A stretch of 64,000 nucleotides of DNA from Lachnospiraceae bacterium (lineage in GTDB: Bacteria > Bacillota > Clostridia > Lachnospirales > Lachnospiraceae), in the NCBI GenBank assembly GCA_009774175.1, contig VSNG01000016.1, forward strand, positions 9,407-73,406, read 5' to 3'. Position 1 is the stretch's first letter. Every line of letters begins with the position of its first letter. Positions 7,260-15,560 of this stretch are shown here, piece after piece. The translations under genes and the position numbers were made by a program. The notes beneath the pieces are model-generated. The model was given only the letters and a program-made list of their open reading frames with translations. It did no database searches and had not been told where the DNA came from.

Positions 7260-9326
7260 ATGAGACGGGAAGAGCTGATTGCAGAGCGTTACGACCTGGC
7301 GCTTTCAAGGATTAGGGAAATACCGAATGAGTCAATCTGTGGGGAAGCCTATCGGGAATATTTCACGCAGATGGCGGAGTTTGTGAAGATGATGGATCAA
7401 ACACTGGCGTTTGTGGAAGACGGTAGTCTTTTCCGGGCGTCGATGGAGGAGCTGCAGGAGCGCAATCATCTGCTATATGCGGATATCCTGCCGGAACAAT
7501 ACGACAAAAGCTATGCCAATCCGGATTATGCAGTTTCTCGACTGGGAGAGTCAATTGGGCGGGCTTTATCCTTTCTGTATGGGGAGCTTCGCAGCATGAT
7601 TCCTGCCGCCTACGAGAAAAACCGCGCTTCCATGGCGGTGCGCATGGAGCTTCTTTTGGAGGTTTATCAGTCCTTTGTCTGTGCGGCGCAGGAACATGCA
7701 GAGCCGGAGGCCGAAGCGCTGCGGCAGATTTTTTACTGGTATGTGAGCGATTATTATGAGGCGGAGTTTGAAGAAAAGACGGAAGTGCTCCTGGGGGCGG
7801 ACAGGGATTTTGCGAGACGGATCATCATGGAGAGCGACCTTTCGGATCTGCGTTATCTCTATTATTTCGGCGAGTATATTTCAGAGAATGAGCTGGGAAC
7901 GGCGGCCCATCTAAACGAAATGCCGGCGGAAGAAATCAGGAAGATGGCGGATACCTGTACCGAGGGATACCGCATCGGGTTTGAGGTGACGGGGAAGGAC
8001 ATTTCCATCAAGGAAACGGTGGCAGTCCGTTATTTTCTTGGGTTTGAGCGGGTGGTTCGTCAGATGGTTGATAATTTTGACCGAATGGGTCTACAGTCGA
8101 CGTTTTATCGTGCCGGCGCCAGTATTTTTCAGGGCAGGAATGTGAGCAAGAACGGTTACTGCGGCGCAAACCCGAATAGGCAGTACGACTATGACCACAA
8201 GGAGGACTGGGCGCTGTTTCTGGACGGCGCGCTTGCGGGACGCAGGCTGGAGGCGGTGCGGAATGTGTTTGAGAAATATAAGGAGCTGGCGGCTCTTTAC
8301 GGCGGCCCGGCGGTGATAGAGAGTTTTGGGGAGGAGCCCTTTGTGCCGGTGACAAAGAAGACGGCCTGCCGTCTCAGCGAAAAGCAGCAGAAGCTTTCCG
8401 TGGAGAACGCGGGACAGATCGCGGCGGTGCAGAATGAATATATCAGGGGTGAGGAGCACAGCTTTACGATCATTGCCTTTCCCGTACCGCAGATCGGAGA
8501 GCGCTACCGGGAAATTTTTGACGATATCGTGCGTATCAATACGCTGGACTATATGCTTTACCGAAATATCCAGCAGACTATTATCGACTGCCTTGACAAG
8601 GGATCGACTGTTTTGGTCAAAGGAATGGGAGAAAACGCTACGGATATGAAAGTACAGCTTCACCGGCTGGAGGATCCCCGTACCCAGACGAATTTTGAAA
8701 ACTGTGTGGCGGACGTGAATATTCCTGTGGGAGAGGTGTTTACTTCGCCGCTTCTGGCCGGTACGGAGGGGACGCTGCATGTGACGCGGGTGTTTCTGTC
8801 CGGGCTGGAATACCGGGATCTGCGGATTGTATTCCGGGATGGATTTGTGACGGATTACGGCTGTAATAACTTTGCTTCGCCAGAGGAGAACCGCAGATAT
8901 ATTAAGGATAACCTTTTGTTTCACCACGACAGACTGCCGCTGGGGGAGTTTGCCATCGGCACGAACACGACGGCCTTTGCCGTTGCCAGAAAGTACGGGA
9001 TCGAGGCGAAACTGCCCATACTGATTGCGGAAAAGACGGGGCCCCACTTTGCGCTGGGGGATACCTGTTACTCCCATGAAGAGGAAGTGCGCAGCTTCAA
9101 CCCGGACGGTAAGGAGATCGTGGCAAAAGAGAACGAGGTGTCAGCTTTACGTGACACGGATGTCAGTAAGGCGTATTTCCAGTGCCATACGGATATTACG
9201 ATCCCGTATGACGAGCTGGGAGAACTTTCCGTGCTGACTTCCACGGGAGAAAAATATGCCATTATCCAAAACGGTCAATTTGTACTGCCGGGCTGTGAGG
9301 AGTTAAACCGCGGATTTATGGCGTGA
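7260..9326 (+). CDS. M29-like aminopeptidase with long N-terminal domain
   Basis: The 688-residue cytoplasmic protein has a C-terminal third resembling the thermophilic (M29) aminopeptidases. GEFAIGTNTTAF near residue 561, EKTGPHFALGDTCYS near 590 and CHTDITI near 640 supply Glu, His and Asp residues in the order used to bind the two metal ions. The N-terminal half is helical, acidic and unlike the ordinary 370-410-residue M29 enzymes, so the protein is roughly 280 residues longer than the family norm. The start is ATG 7260 after AAGAAAGGGATAAG. It is probably a peptidase trimming N-terminal residues from peptides, but specificity and the role of the extension are unknown. Confidence 0.65.
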   Translation: MRREELIAERYDLALSRIREIPNESICGEAYREYFTQMAEFVKMMDQTLAFVEDGSLFRASMEELQERNHLLYADILPEQYDKSYANPDYAVSRLGESIGRALSFLYGELRSMIPAAYEKNRASMAVRMELLLEVYQSFVCAAQEHAEPEAEALRQIFYWYVSDYYEAEFEEKTEVLLGADRDFARRIIMESDLSDLRYLYYFGEYISENELGTAAHLNEMPAEEIRKMADTCTEGYRIGFEVTGKDISIKETVAVRYFLGFERVVRQMVDNFDRMGLQSTFYRAGASIFQGRNVSKNGYCGANPNRQYDYDHKEDWALFLDGALAGRRLEAVRNVFEKYKELAALYGGPAVIESFGEEPFVPVTKKTACRLSEKQQKLSVENAGQIAAVQNEYIRGEEHSFTIIAFPVPQIGERYREIFDDIVRINTLDYMLYRNIQQTIIDCLDKGSTVLVKGMGENATDMKVQLHRLEDPRTQTNFENCVADVNIPVGEVFTSPLLAGTEGTLHVTRVFLSGLEYRDLRIVFRDGFVTDYGCNNFASPEENRRYIKDNLLFHHDRLPLGEFAIGTNTTAFAVARKYGIEAKLPILIAEKTGPHFALGDTCYSHEEEVRSFNPDGKEIVAKENEVSALRDTDVSKAYFQCHTDITIPYDELGELSVLTSTGEKYAIIQNGQFVLPGCEELNRGFMA

Positions 9327-9345
9327 CTGGCGGCGATAAAATGTG

Positions 9346-9374
9346 TTGCGAAATCAGCGAGAATTTAGTACACT
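9346..9374 (+). promoter_or_regulatory. Candidate promoter for the pur cluster
   Basis: TTGCGA (9346-9351) and TACACT (9369-9374) are spaced by 17 bases and end about 57 bases before the purE start. The short leader leaves no room for a purine riboswitch and none is visible. Confidence 0.45.
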
Positions 9375-9431
9375 GTATAGCAGGAAACTTTGTTTTGACA
9401 CAAGATGTTGTGGTTTAGGAGGTATTTGCAG

Positions 9432-9941
9432 ATGGCACAGGTAGGCATCGTGATGGGCAGCGATTCGGATATGCCCGTTATGGCGAAGGCGGCTGACATT
9501 CTGGAGGAGCTCGGCATTTCCTATGAGATGACGATTATTTCCGCCCACAGGGAGCCGGATGTGTTTTTTGAGTATGCGAAGAGCGCGGAAGAAAAGGGAT
9601 TTAAGGTGATTATTGCGGGAGCCGGGAAGGCGGCGCACCTGCCGGGCATGTGTGCGGCGATTTTTCCCATGCCGGTGATCGGCGTGCCCATGAAGACTTC
9701 CGATCTGGGCGGGGTGGATTCTCTTTATTCCATCGTGCAGATGCCTTCGGGCATTCCGGTGGCCACGGTGGCTATCGGCGGCGGACAGAATGCGGGGATC
9801 CTTGCGGCAAAGATACTGGCGGTTTCCGATCCGGCCATACTGGAACGGGTGAAAAAGTACGCGCAGAGTCTTAAGGAGAGCGTGCAGGAGAAGGATGCAA
9901 GGCTTCAGGAGGTAGGTTACAAGACTTACCTGAAAGCCTGA
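9432..9941 (+). CDS. purE: N5-carboxyaminoimidazole ribonucleotide mutase PurE
   Basis: The 169-residue class I PurE moves the carboxyl group in CAIR synthesis during purine biosynthesis. Conserved elements are GSDSDMPVM (residues 8-16), SAHREPD near residue 40 and GAGKAAHLPGM near residue 69. The ATG at 9432 has AGGAGG nine bases upstream; an earlier in-frame ATG at 9405 has none. It is the first of purE-purM-purN-purD. No purK is seen next to it, so the source of N5-CAIR lies elsewhere. Confidence 0.95.
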   Translation: MAQVGIVMGSDSDMPVMAKAADILEELGISYEMTIISAHREPDVFFEYAKSAEEKGFKVIIAGAGKAAHLPGMCAAIFPMPVIGVPMKTSDLGGVDSLYSIVQMPSGIPVATVAIGGGQNAGILAAKILAVSDPAILERVKKYAQSLKESVQEKDARLQEVGYKTYLKA

Positions 9942-9956
9942 CCAATAAGGAGGAAT

Positions 9957-10052
9957 GTGTGAAAAATCACGCGAATGCGCTGGTTTTTCACACGCCAGTT
10001 TGCGTTGGAGCTGCAAACTCGGAATCGCAGAGCAGAATTTGAGATTCTGCTC
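9957..10052. repeat. Hairpin cluster in the purE-purM gap
   Basis: The 149-base gap holds several inverted repeats: GTGTGAAAAA (9957-9966) with TTTTTCACAC (9984-9993); GTTTGCG with TGCAAAC near 9997-10018, followed by CTCGGAA; and GAGCAGAAT (10030-10038) with ATTCTGCTC (10044-10052). The last two resemble the spoIIAA-spoIIAB junction parts in swapped order. There is no T-run, so termination is unlikely. A dispersed intergenic repeat or an mRNA-processing site is possible. Confidence 0.6.
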
Positions 10053-10090
10053 GCGTATCTTCGCAACAAATGCTCCGATACGGAGGGAAT

Positions 10091-11116
10091 ATGGATTACA
10101 GAGCAGCAGGAGTTGACATTGAGGCGGGCTACCGTTCGGTAGAGCTGATGAAGCAGTATGTGAAAGGGACGATGCGGCCGGAAGTGCTGGGCGGACTGGG
10201 CGGATTTTCGGGCGCGTTTTCTCTGGAAAAGATTAAAAATATGGAAAAGCCTGTGCTTTTGTCGGGAACGGACGGCGTGGGCACAAAGATTCAGCTGGCT
10301 TATCTTCTGGATAAGCATGACACCGTAGGCATTGACTGCGTGGCCATGTGCGTGAACGACGTGGTATGCGCGGGGGCGGAGCCGCTGTTCTTTCTGGATT
10401 ACATAGCCTGCGGCAAGAATTATCCCGAGAAGATTGCGGCCATCGTAAAGGGCGTGGCCGAGGGCTGTAAGCAGGCAGGCGCGGCGCTGATCGGCGGAGA
10501 GACGGCGGAGCATCCGGGACTGATGCCGGAGGAGGAGTACGATCTTGCCGGATTCGCAGTTGGCGTGGCGGAAGAAAAAGACCTGATTACGGGCGCGGAT
10601 ATTAAGCCCGGGGACGTGCTTGTCGGCATCGCTTCTTCCGGCGTGCACAGCAACGGTTTTTCTCTGGTGCGCAAGGTGTTTGGCGTGACGAAAGAGAAGC
10701 TTTCCGAATATTATGACGAGCTGGGCGCCACGCTGGGGGAGACGCTGCTTACGCCCACCAGAATTTATGTGAAGGCTCTGCGGGAAGTTAAGGCGGCAGG
10801 CGTTACCGTAAAGGGATGCAGCCATATTACCGGCGGCGGCTTTTATGAGAATATACCAAGAATGCTTCCGGAGGGTGTGTCGGCGAAGGTGAAAAAGGGA
10901 AGCTTTGAGGTACCGCCCATCTTTGGGCTGCTGCAAAAGACCGGCGGTCTGGAACAAAAGATGATGTACAATACCTACAACATGGGCCTTGGCATGGTGC
11001 TTGCCGTGGAGGCGGATCAGGCGGATAAAACCATCGCCGCTCTGGAAAAGGCAGGGGAGAAGGCATGGGCAGTGGGTGAGGCCGCTGCGGGAGACCATGA
11101 GGTAGTGTTCGGATAA
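10091..11116 (+). CDS. purM: Phosphoribosylformylglycinamidine cyclo-ligase (AIR synthetase)
   Basis: The 341-residue enzyme closes the imidazole ring, turning FGAM and ATP into AIR. Family motifs include GGFSGAFSL near residue 36, SGTDGVGTKIQLA (glycine-rich ATP site) near residue 57, the GGETAEHPG loop near residue 135 and HITGGGFYENIPR near residue 241. The ATG at 10091 follows CGGAGGGAAT. The gene is separated from purE by a hairpin-rich gap but shares its direction, so it is likely one transcript. Confidence 0.95.
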   Translation: MDYRAAGVDIEAGYRSVELMKQYVKGTMRPEVLGGLGGFSGAFSLEKIKNMEKPVLLSGTDGVGTKIQLAYLLDKHDTVGIDCVAMCVNDVVCAGAEPLFFLDYIACGKNYPEKIAAIVKGVAEGCKQAGAALIGGETAEHPGLMPEEEYDLAGFAVGVAEEKDLITGADIKPGDVLVGIASSGVHSNGFSLVRKVFGVTKEKLSEYYDELGATLGETLLTPTRIYVKALREVKAAGVTVKGCSHITGGGFYENIPRMLPEGVSAKVKKGSFEVPPIFGLLQKTGGLEQKMMYNTYNMGLGMVLAVEADQADKTIAALEKAGEKAWAVGEAAAGDHEVVFG

Positions 11117-11178
11117 CTGTGAGCGCTTCTGACAACGCAGCGGCACAGTCTGTTTCGTTGAGAGACGCTTCTCACACT

Positions 11179-11206
11179 GGAGAAGGCCGAAATGGGGGCG
11201 TTCTCC
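11179..11206. repeat. Imperfect GGAGAA/TTCTCC hairpin before purN
   Basis: GGAGAA (11179-11184) pairs with TTCTCC (11201-11206), with further imperfect pairing inside. It resembles the GAGAATGCC-type hairpins at 50.3 and 53.0 kb and lies just upstream of the purN ribosome binding site. Confidence 0.4.
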
Positions 11207-11221
11207 GAAAGGAGTGTAAAA

Positions 11222-11848
11222 ATGCTTAGAGTAGTGGTGTGCGTCTCCGGGGGAGGCACAAATTTGCAGGCGATTATTGATGGTATCGCACAGGGCGCCG
11301 TCTGTCAGACGGAGATTGTGAGGGTGATAAGCAACAATCCCGGCGCCTACGCGCTGGAGCGGGCGAAACAGGCGGGGATCGAGGGCGTATGCGTGTCGCC
11401 AAAAGACTACGAAAACAGGTCTCTGTTTGAAGCGGCGCTTCTTCAGTGCGTGAAGGAGGCGGCTCCTGACCTGATCGTGCTGGCAGGCTTTATGGTGAAG
11501 GCGCCGGATGAGATGGTAAGACAGTTTGAGAATCGGATCATCAATATACACCCGTCCCTGATACCGGCCTTCTGCGGTACGGGGTATTACGGTCTGAGGG
11601 TGCATGAAGCCGCTCTCGCAAGGGGCGTGAAGATCACGGGCGCTACGGTGCATTTTGTAAACGACGGCATGGATACGGGCCCGATTATCATGCAGAAGGC
11701 CGTCAAGGTACGCGATGGGGATACGCCGGAAACTCTGCAAAAGAGAGTGATGGAGGAAGCCGAGTGGGTGCTTCTGCCATGGTGCATCAATCTGATTGCC
11801 GCAGGACAGATCAGAGTGGAAAACGGCCGGGTGACGATCGCCGAGTGA
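11222..11848 (+). CDS. purN: Phosphoribosylglycinamide formyltransferase PurN
   Basis: The 208-residue enzyme transfers a formyl group from 10-formyl-THF to GAR. It has the N-terminal SGGGTNLQA phosphate-binding loop (about residues 8-16), NIHPSLIPAF near residue 104 with the catalytic Asn/His, and GATVHFVNDGMDTGPI near residue 139, whose Asp completes the active site. The ATG at 11222 has GAAAGGAG 7 bases upstream; an in-frame ATG at 11192 sits in the hairpin region. It is third in the pur cluster. Confidence 0.95.
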   Translation: MLRVVVCVSGGGTNLQAIIDGIAQGAVCQTEIVRVISNNPGAYALERAKQAGIEGVCVSPKDYENRSLFEAALLQCVKEAAPDLIVLAGFMVKAPDEMVRQFENRIINIHPSLIPAFCGTGYYGLRVHEAALARGVKITGATVHFVNDGMDTGPIIMQKAVKVRDGDTPETLQKRVMEEAEWVLLPWCINLIAAGQIRVENGRVTIAE

Positions 11849-11876
11849 AAAGAAGTTTGGAAAGGAACAGGATACG

Positions 11877-13148
11877 ATGAAGATTTTGATTGTGGGAAGC
11901 GGCGGCAGGGAGCATGCGATTGCGACGGCTGTGGCAAAGAGTCCGAGAGCGGATAAGATATACTGCGCGCCCGGTAATGCGGGAATCGCGCAGATTGCGG
12001 AGTGTGTGCCCATTGGGGCCATGGAATTTGATAAGCTTACGGCTTTTGCCAGAGAGAAAGCCATCGACCTGACTATCGTCGGCATGGACGATCCTCTGGT
12101 GGGCGGTCTTGTGGACGAGATGGAGGCGGCGGGACTGCGGGTATTCGGGCCCCGTAAAAATGCGGCCATTCTGGAGGGAAGCAAGGCGTTTTCCAAGGAT
12201 TTGATGAAGAAATATAAGATTCCCACGGCGGCTTACGAGAACTTTGACGATCCGAACAAGGCGCTTGCTTATCTGGAAACCGCGAAGATGCCTGTTGTTT
12301 TGAAGGCGGACGGTCTTGCGCTGGGGAAGGGCGTACTGATTTGCAATACGCTAAAAGAGGCTAAAGAAGGCGTGCGCACCATTATGGAAGATAAAAAGTT
12401 CGGCGCGGCGGGCAACCGCATGGTGATCGAAGAATTTATGACGGGCCGGGAGGTTTCCGTGCTCTCTTTTGTGGACGGCAGGACGATCAGGATCATGTCT
12501 TCCGCGCAGGATCACAAGCGGGCGCTGGACGGCGATCAGGGATTGAATACCGGCGGCATGGGCACGTTTTCGCCCAGTCCCTTCTATACGGACGAGGTGG
12601 ACGCGTTCTGCCGCAGGCACATATATCAGGCTACGGTGGATGCCATGGCGGCTGAGGGACGGCCCTTCAAGGGCGTCATTTTCTTCGGACTGATGCTGAC
12701 GCAGGACGGGCCAAAGGTACTGGAATATAACGCGCGGTTCGGAGATCCCGAGGCGCAGGTGGTGCTGCCCCGTATGAAAAACGATATGCTTGAAGTGGTG
12801 GAGGCGTGTATCGACGGGCGGCTTGATCAGATGGAGCTTGAGTTTGAGAACAATGCGGCGGTCTGTGTGGTTCTGGCATCGGAAGGATACCCGGTATCCT
12901 ACGAAAAGGGCTTTGAAATTACGGGACTGGAAAGCTTTGAGAACAAAGACGGGTACTACTGTTTCCATGCAGGAACGAAGTCGGAAGACGGTAAGATTGT
13001 CACAAACGGCGGCCGGGTGCTCGGCGTTACGGCAAAGGGCGAAACTTTGCAGGATGCGAGGGCGAACGCCTACGAGGCAGCCAGGTGGGTGCATTTCGAT
13101 CATCAGTATATGAGAAACGATATCGGTAAGGCGATAGACGAGGCGTAA
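11877..13148 (+). CDS. purD: Phosphoribosylamine-glycine ligase (GAR synthetase)
   Basis: The 423-residue ATP-grasp enzyme joins glycine to phosphoribosylamine. It starts with GSGGREHAIATAV (residues 6-18), the PurD signature. The ATP-grasp domain has VLKADGLALGKGV near residue 142, the SSAQDHKRALDGDQG loop near residue 206 and VLEYNARFGDPEAQ near residue 281. Length is normal. It is the last pur gene of this cluster; purC, purF, purL, purB and purH are not in the window. Confidence 0.96.
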   Translation: MKILIVGSGGREHAIATAVAKSPRADKIYCAPGNAGIAQIAECVPIGAMEFDKLTAFAREKAIDLTIVGMDDPLVGGLVDEMEAAGLRVFGPRKNAAILEGSKAFSKDLMKKYKIPTAAYENFDDPNKALAYLETAKMPVVLKADGLALGKGVLICNTLKEAKEGVRTIMEDKKFGAAGNRMVIEEFMTGREVSVLSFVDGRTIRIMSSAQDHKRALDGDQGLNTGGMGTFSPSPFYTDEVDAFCRRHIYQATVDAMAAEGRPFKGVIFFGLMLTQDGPKVLEYNARFGDPEAQVVLPRMKNDMLEVVEACIDGRLDQMELEFENNAAVCVVLASEGYPVSYEKGFEITGLESFENKDGYYCFHAGTKSEDGKIVTNGGRVLGVTAKGETLQDARANAYEAARWVHFDHQYMRNDIGKAIDEA

Positions 13149-13195
13149 ATTGGGGAAACAAGTCGTAAAGGGAGAATTCGAAGGGAAGTGATCTT

Positions 13196-13681
13196 ATGAG
13201 CAGAGAAGAAAGAATTGAAATGCTCAAAAAGGAAATATCAAAGGTCAATACCTATAACAGGCCAACCTACTGCGAAAATTGCGGCGGCGTTATGGTATTT
13301 AAGGGTGTGGGCGAATATGAGTGTGAAAAATGCGGCGCCCTGGAGTATGACGATTACGGAAAGGTACGCAATTACATTGAAAAACATATGGGAGCCAATG
13401 CGGCGCAGGCGTCCAAGGCTACCGGCGTGAGCCAGAAGGCCATCAGGGAAATGTTAAAGGAAGCCAGACTGGAGATTGCGCCCAATTCTACGTTTTTCCT
13501 GCGCTGTGAAATTTGCGGCGCGGCGATCCGCTGGGGACGGTTCTGCCCGAAGTGTGAGACAGCCCATCACAGGGATCTGGAAGAAATGGCAAGAAAATCA
13601 AGACATAGCGACGATATGTTCGGATACAGTACGGAACGGCGTAAAGGCGAGGAAGGTACGAAGCGTTTTACAAGAGAATAG
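13196..13681 (+). CDS. Double zinc-ribbon protein with MerR-like helix-turn-helix
   Basis: The 161-residue protein has a zinc ribbon at about residues 22-46 (CENCG and CEKCG), a central MerR-like helix-turn-helix (ASKATGVSQKAIREMLKEAR, about residues 68-87) and a second ribbon at about 102-122 (CEICG and CPKCE). This layout resembles the YvyF/TIGR03826 proteins named after flagellar operons, but no flagellar gene is nearby. The start follows GAAGGGAAGTGATCTT. It may be a DNA- or RNA-binding regulator; the target is unknown. It precedes the SH3 membrane protein gene. Confidence 0.7.
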   Translation: MSREERIEMLKKEISKVNTYNRPTYCENCGGVMVFKGVGEYECEKCGALEYDDYGKVRNYIEKHMGANAAQASKATGVSQKAIREMLKEARLEIAPNSTFFLRCEICGAAIRWGRFCPKCETAHHRDLEEMARKSRHSDDMFGYSTERRKGEEGTKRFTRE

Positions 13682-13733
13682 CGTGAGAAGAAATTTCAAG
13701 TCTTACGCGCAACCCCCGGCAGAGGAGAAAAGA

Positions 13734-15158
13734 ATGAAGATGCAAAAGAGTAAGAGAGTAACAGGAAGAGGCAGCCGCGCGGTAAGGATGTTTGCCGTTT
13801 TGGGGGCCGCCTTTATCCTTGTGTGGTGCGATCCTTTGGTGAGCCATGCGGAAGCTACGGGCACCGTGATCCCAAGCTCCGTCAATATCAGAAAGGAACC
13901 GAGTCAGGACAGTGAAGTGATCGGCAGCACCACCGGCGGAAAGGAAATTTCAATCCGGGGAAAAGTAGACGCTTCCGGCACGACATGGTATCAGGTTTAT
14001 GTGCAGGGCGATGTTCTGGGCTATATCCGCGCCGATATGGTGGAAAAGAAAGGGGACGGGGATATTCCCACCGTTTCTGCATCCACGGGCGCAGACGAAG
14101 GGCAGGCCTCCTCGGAGGAAGGCGCGGAGCAGACAGCGCCGGAGGGCGGAGAGAATCCGGCCGACAGCGGCGGCGCGCAGGTGCAGGCGCAGGAGACGAT
14201 GGACAAACAATACGCAACGACCAAGCCGGCGTCGACGAAAGTGCGTCCCGATCCGTCCACTTCCAATAATCCGATGGAATCCATTCCGTCCGGCACCCAG
14301 GTGGTGGTCAGCGGAAAGTCGGAAGGAAGTGACAGTAAAACATGGTATTATGTGACCTTTACAGGGTCGAATGGGTCGGAGAAGACAGGGTATATCCGTT
14401 CCGATCTGCTGGAGCTTGGCGATATGCTGCCTGTGGAAGAGCCGCCTGTGGAGGAGCCGCCCGCAGAGGAGCCGCCTGTGGAGGAGCCGCAGCCCAGTAA
14501 TGACTATGAACTTGGGATGGAGACTGATTCCGAAGGGGAACAGGTATGGTATATTTACGACCATGTGAACAATAAGCAGCAGCCTCTTGTGCCTCTTTTG
14601 GAGGCATCCTATAATCAGATGCTGGGAAATACGGAGGATACGGACGCCATAGTCAAACAGCGGATCGTGATCGTGGTGCTTGGCGTGCTTCTGGCGGCGC
14701 TTGTCATTACGGTCATCATCATGGCGTTTAAACTGCGGGACGCTTACTATGAGGATTATGACGAGGATGAGGAGGATGAGGACGAGGAAGAGGAAGAGGA
14801 GTCCTCAGGCAGCAGGGCCTCCAGAAGAGAGCGGGACAGGGAGACAGAAGAGAGACCTTCCGGGCGCAGAGCGTCGGAGGGGGAAGAGAGACCTGCCCGC
14901 AGACGGGAGGATGGAGAAGAACGCCCTGCCCGCAGACGGGAGGACGAGGAAGAGCGCAGACCCCGCAGACGGGAGGAAGCGGCCAGAGGTAAATCCGACA
15001 GACCCGAGCGCAGACGGCGGGAAGGGGATTACGAGAGGGAACAGGGCGCACAGGAAAATGCCAGACCTGCAAAGGCTCGTAAAGCAAAGAATTTTCTTCT
15101 GGATGACGATGAGTTTGAGTTTGAATTTCTCAATATGGATGATAAGGACCTTAAATAG
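13734..15158 (+). CDS. Exported SH3b protein with membrane anchor and polyampholyte tail
   Basis: The 474-residue protein has a signal peptide (hydrophobic run near residues 18-38 ending SHAEA). A bacterial SH3 domain follows (about residues 43-100), then an acidic linker, a second SH3b domain (about 155-225) and a 4 x 5-residue Glu-Pro repeat. A membrane helix spans about residues 308-332. The cytoplasmic C-terminal region (about 140 residues) is extraordinary: a Glu/Asp run, then Arg-rich RRRED-type repeats, then an acidic aromatic end containing DDDEFEFEFLNMDD. SH3b domains commonly bind peptidoglycan. The ATG at 13734 follows AGAGGAGAAAAG. It is possibly a wall sensor; partner unknown. 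Confidence 0.75.
   Translation: MKMQKSKRVTGRGSRAVRMFAVLGAAFILVWCDPLVSHAEATGTVIPSSVNIRKEPSQDSEVIGSTTGGKEISIRGKVDASGTTWYQVYVQGDVLGYIRADMVEKKGDGDIPTVSASTGADEGQASSEEGAEQTAPEGGENPADSGGAQVQAQETMDKQYATTKPASTKVRPDPSTSNNPMESIPSGTQVVVSGKSEGSDSKTWYYVTFTGSNGSEKTGYIRSDLLELGDMLPVEEPPVEEPPAEEPPVEEPQPSNDYELGMETDSEGEQVWYIYDHVNNKQQPLVPLLEASYNQMLGNTEDTDAIVKQRIVIVVLGVLLAALVITVIIMAFKLRDAYYEDYDEDEEDEDEEEEEESSGSRASRRERDRETEERPSGRRASEGEERPARRREDGEERPARRREDEEERRPRRREEAARGKSDRPERRRREGDYEREQGAQENARPAKARKAKNFLLDDDEFEFEFLNMDDKDLK
14433..14492 (+). repeat. Four 15-base tandem repeats coding VEEPP
   Basis: Four in-frame copies of a 15-base unit (GTGGAGGAGCCGCCT and variants) lie at 14433, 14448, 14463 and 14478. They encode a Glu/Pro-rich spacer between the second SH3 domain and the membrane helix. 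Copy number could vary between strains without a frameshift. Confidence 0.85.
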
Positions 15159-15176
15159 GAAACGGGGAAGGGCTAC

Positions 15177-15560
15177 ATGCTTATCGAAATAGACTTTAAC
15201 AGTGATCAGGCGATCTATATGCAGCTGCGGGATCAGATCATTATGGGGATTGCGTCTTCCCGGTTTCAGGAGGGGGATATGCTTCCCTCGGTCAGACAGC
15301 TGGCGGATACCATCGGCGTCAATATGCACACGGTCAATAAGGCGTATACGGTCCTAAAGCAGGAAGGCTACGTCAAGGTGGATCGCAGGAAGGGCGTCAT
15401 GGTGGCGGTGGACATTGACAGGATGCAGGCCCTTGAGGAGATCAGGGAGGACTTGCTTGTCACGCTTGCCAAAGCAAGCTGTAAGAATATTTCCGGTGAA
15501 GAAGTGCATGCTCTTATAGACGAGATATATGAGGAATATGGGAAAGGAATGAGAGATTAA
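15177..15560 (+). CDS. GntR-family (YtrA-type) transcriptional regulator
   Basis: The 127-residue protein has an N-terminal winged helix-turn-helix of GntR type: a family start (IYMQLRDQIIMGI), then LPSVRQLADTIGVN near residue 41 and HTVNKAYTVLKQEGYV near residue 56. Only a short helical tail follows, as in YtrA-type members. Such regulators often control a neighbouring operon, commonly transporters. Here the stop codon shares one base with the clpC start, so the natural inference is control of, or cotranscription with, clpC. That would replace the usual ctsR-mcsA-mcsB arrangement. Confidence 0.88.
   Translation: MLIEIDFNSDQAIYMQLRDQIIMGIASSRFQEGDMLPSVRQLADTIGVNMHTVNKAYTVLKQEGYVKVDRRKGVMVAVDIDRMQALEEIREDLLVTLAKASCKNISGEEVHALIDEIYEEYGKGMRD

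Noticed and set aside
8091..9077. A 328-codon minus-strand open frame
   Set aside because: It lies wholly inside the peptidase gene and has mirror-frame composition and no ribosome binding site.
9327..9431. A purine riboswitch before purE
   Set aside because: The leader after the promoter is under 60 bases and lacks the three-stem purine aptamer core.
9926..12226. A 766-codon open frame on the minus strand opposite purM, purN and purD
   Set aside because: It is exactly antisense to three well-identified enzymes, has His/Arg/Leu-rich composition typical of a mirror frame and no family resemblance.
13196..13681. A flagellar operon protein, implying a flagellar locus
   Set aside because: Only the domain layout resembles that family; no flagellar gene is in the window apart from one MCP far away.
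14433..14492. A CRISPR-like repeat
   Set aside because: The 15-base units are in frame and code for a Glu-Pro spacer within a membrane protein.
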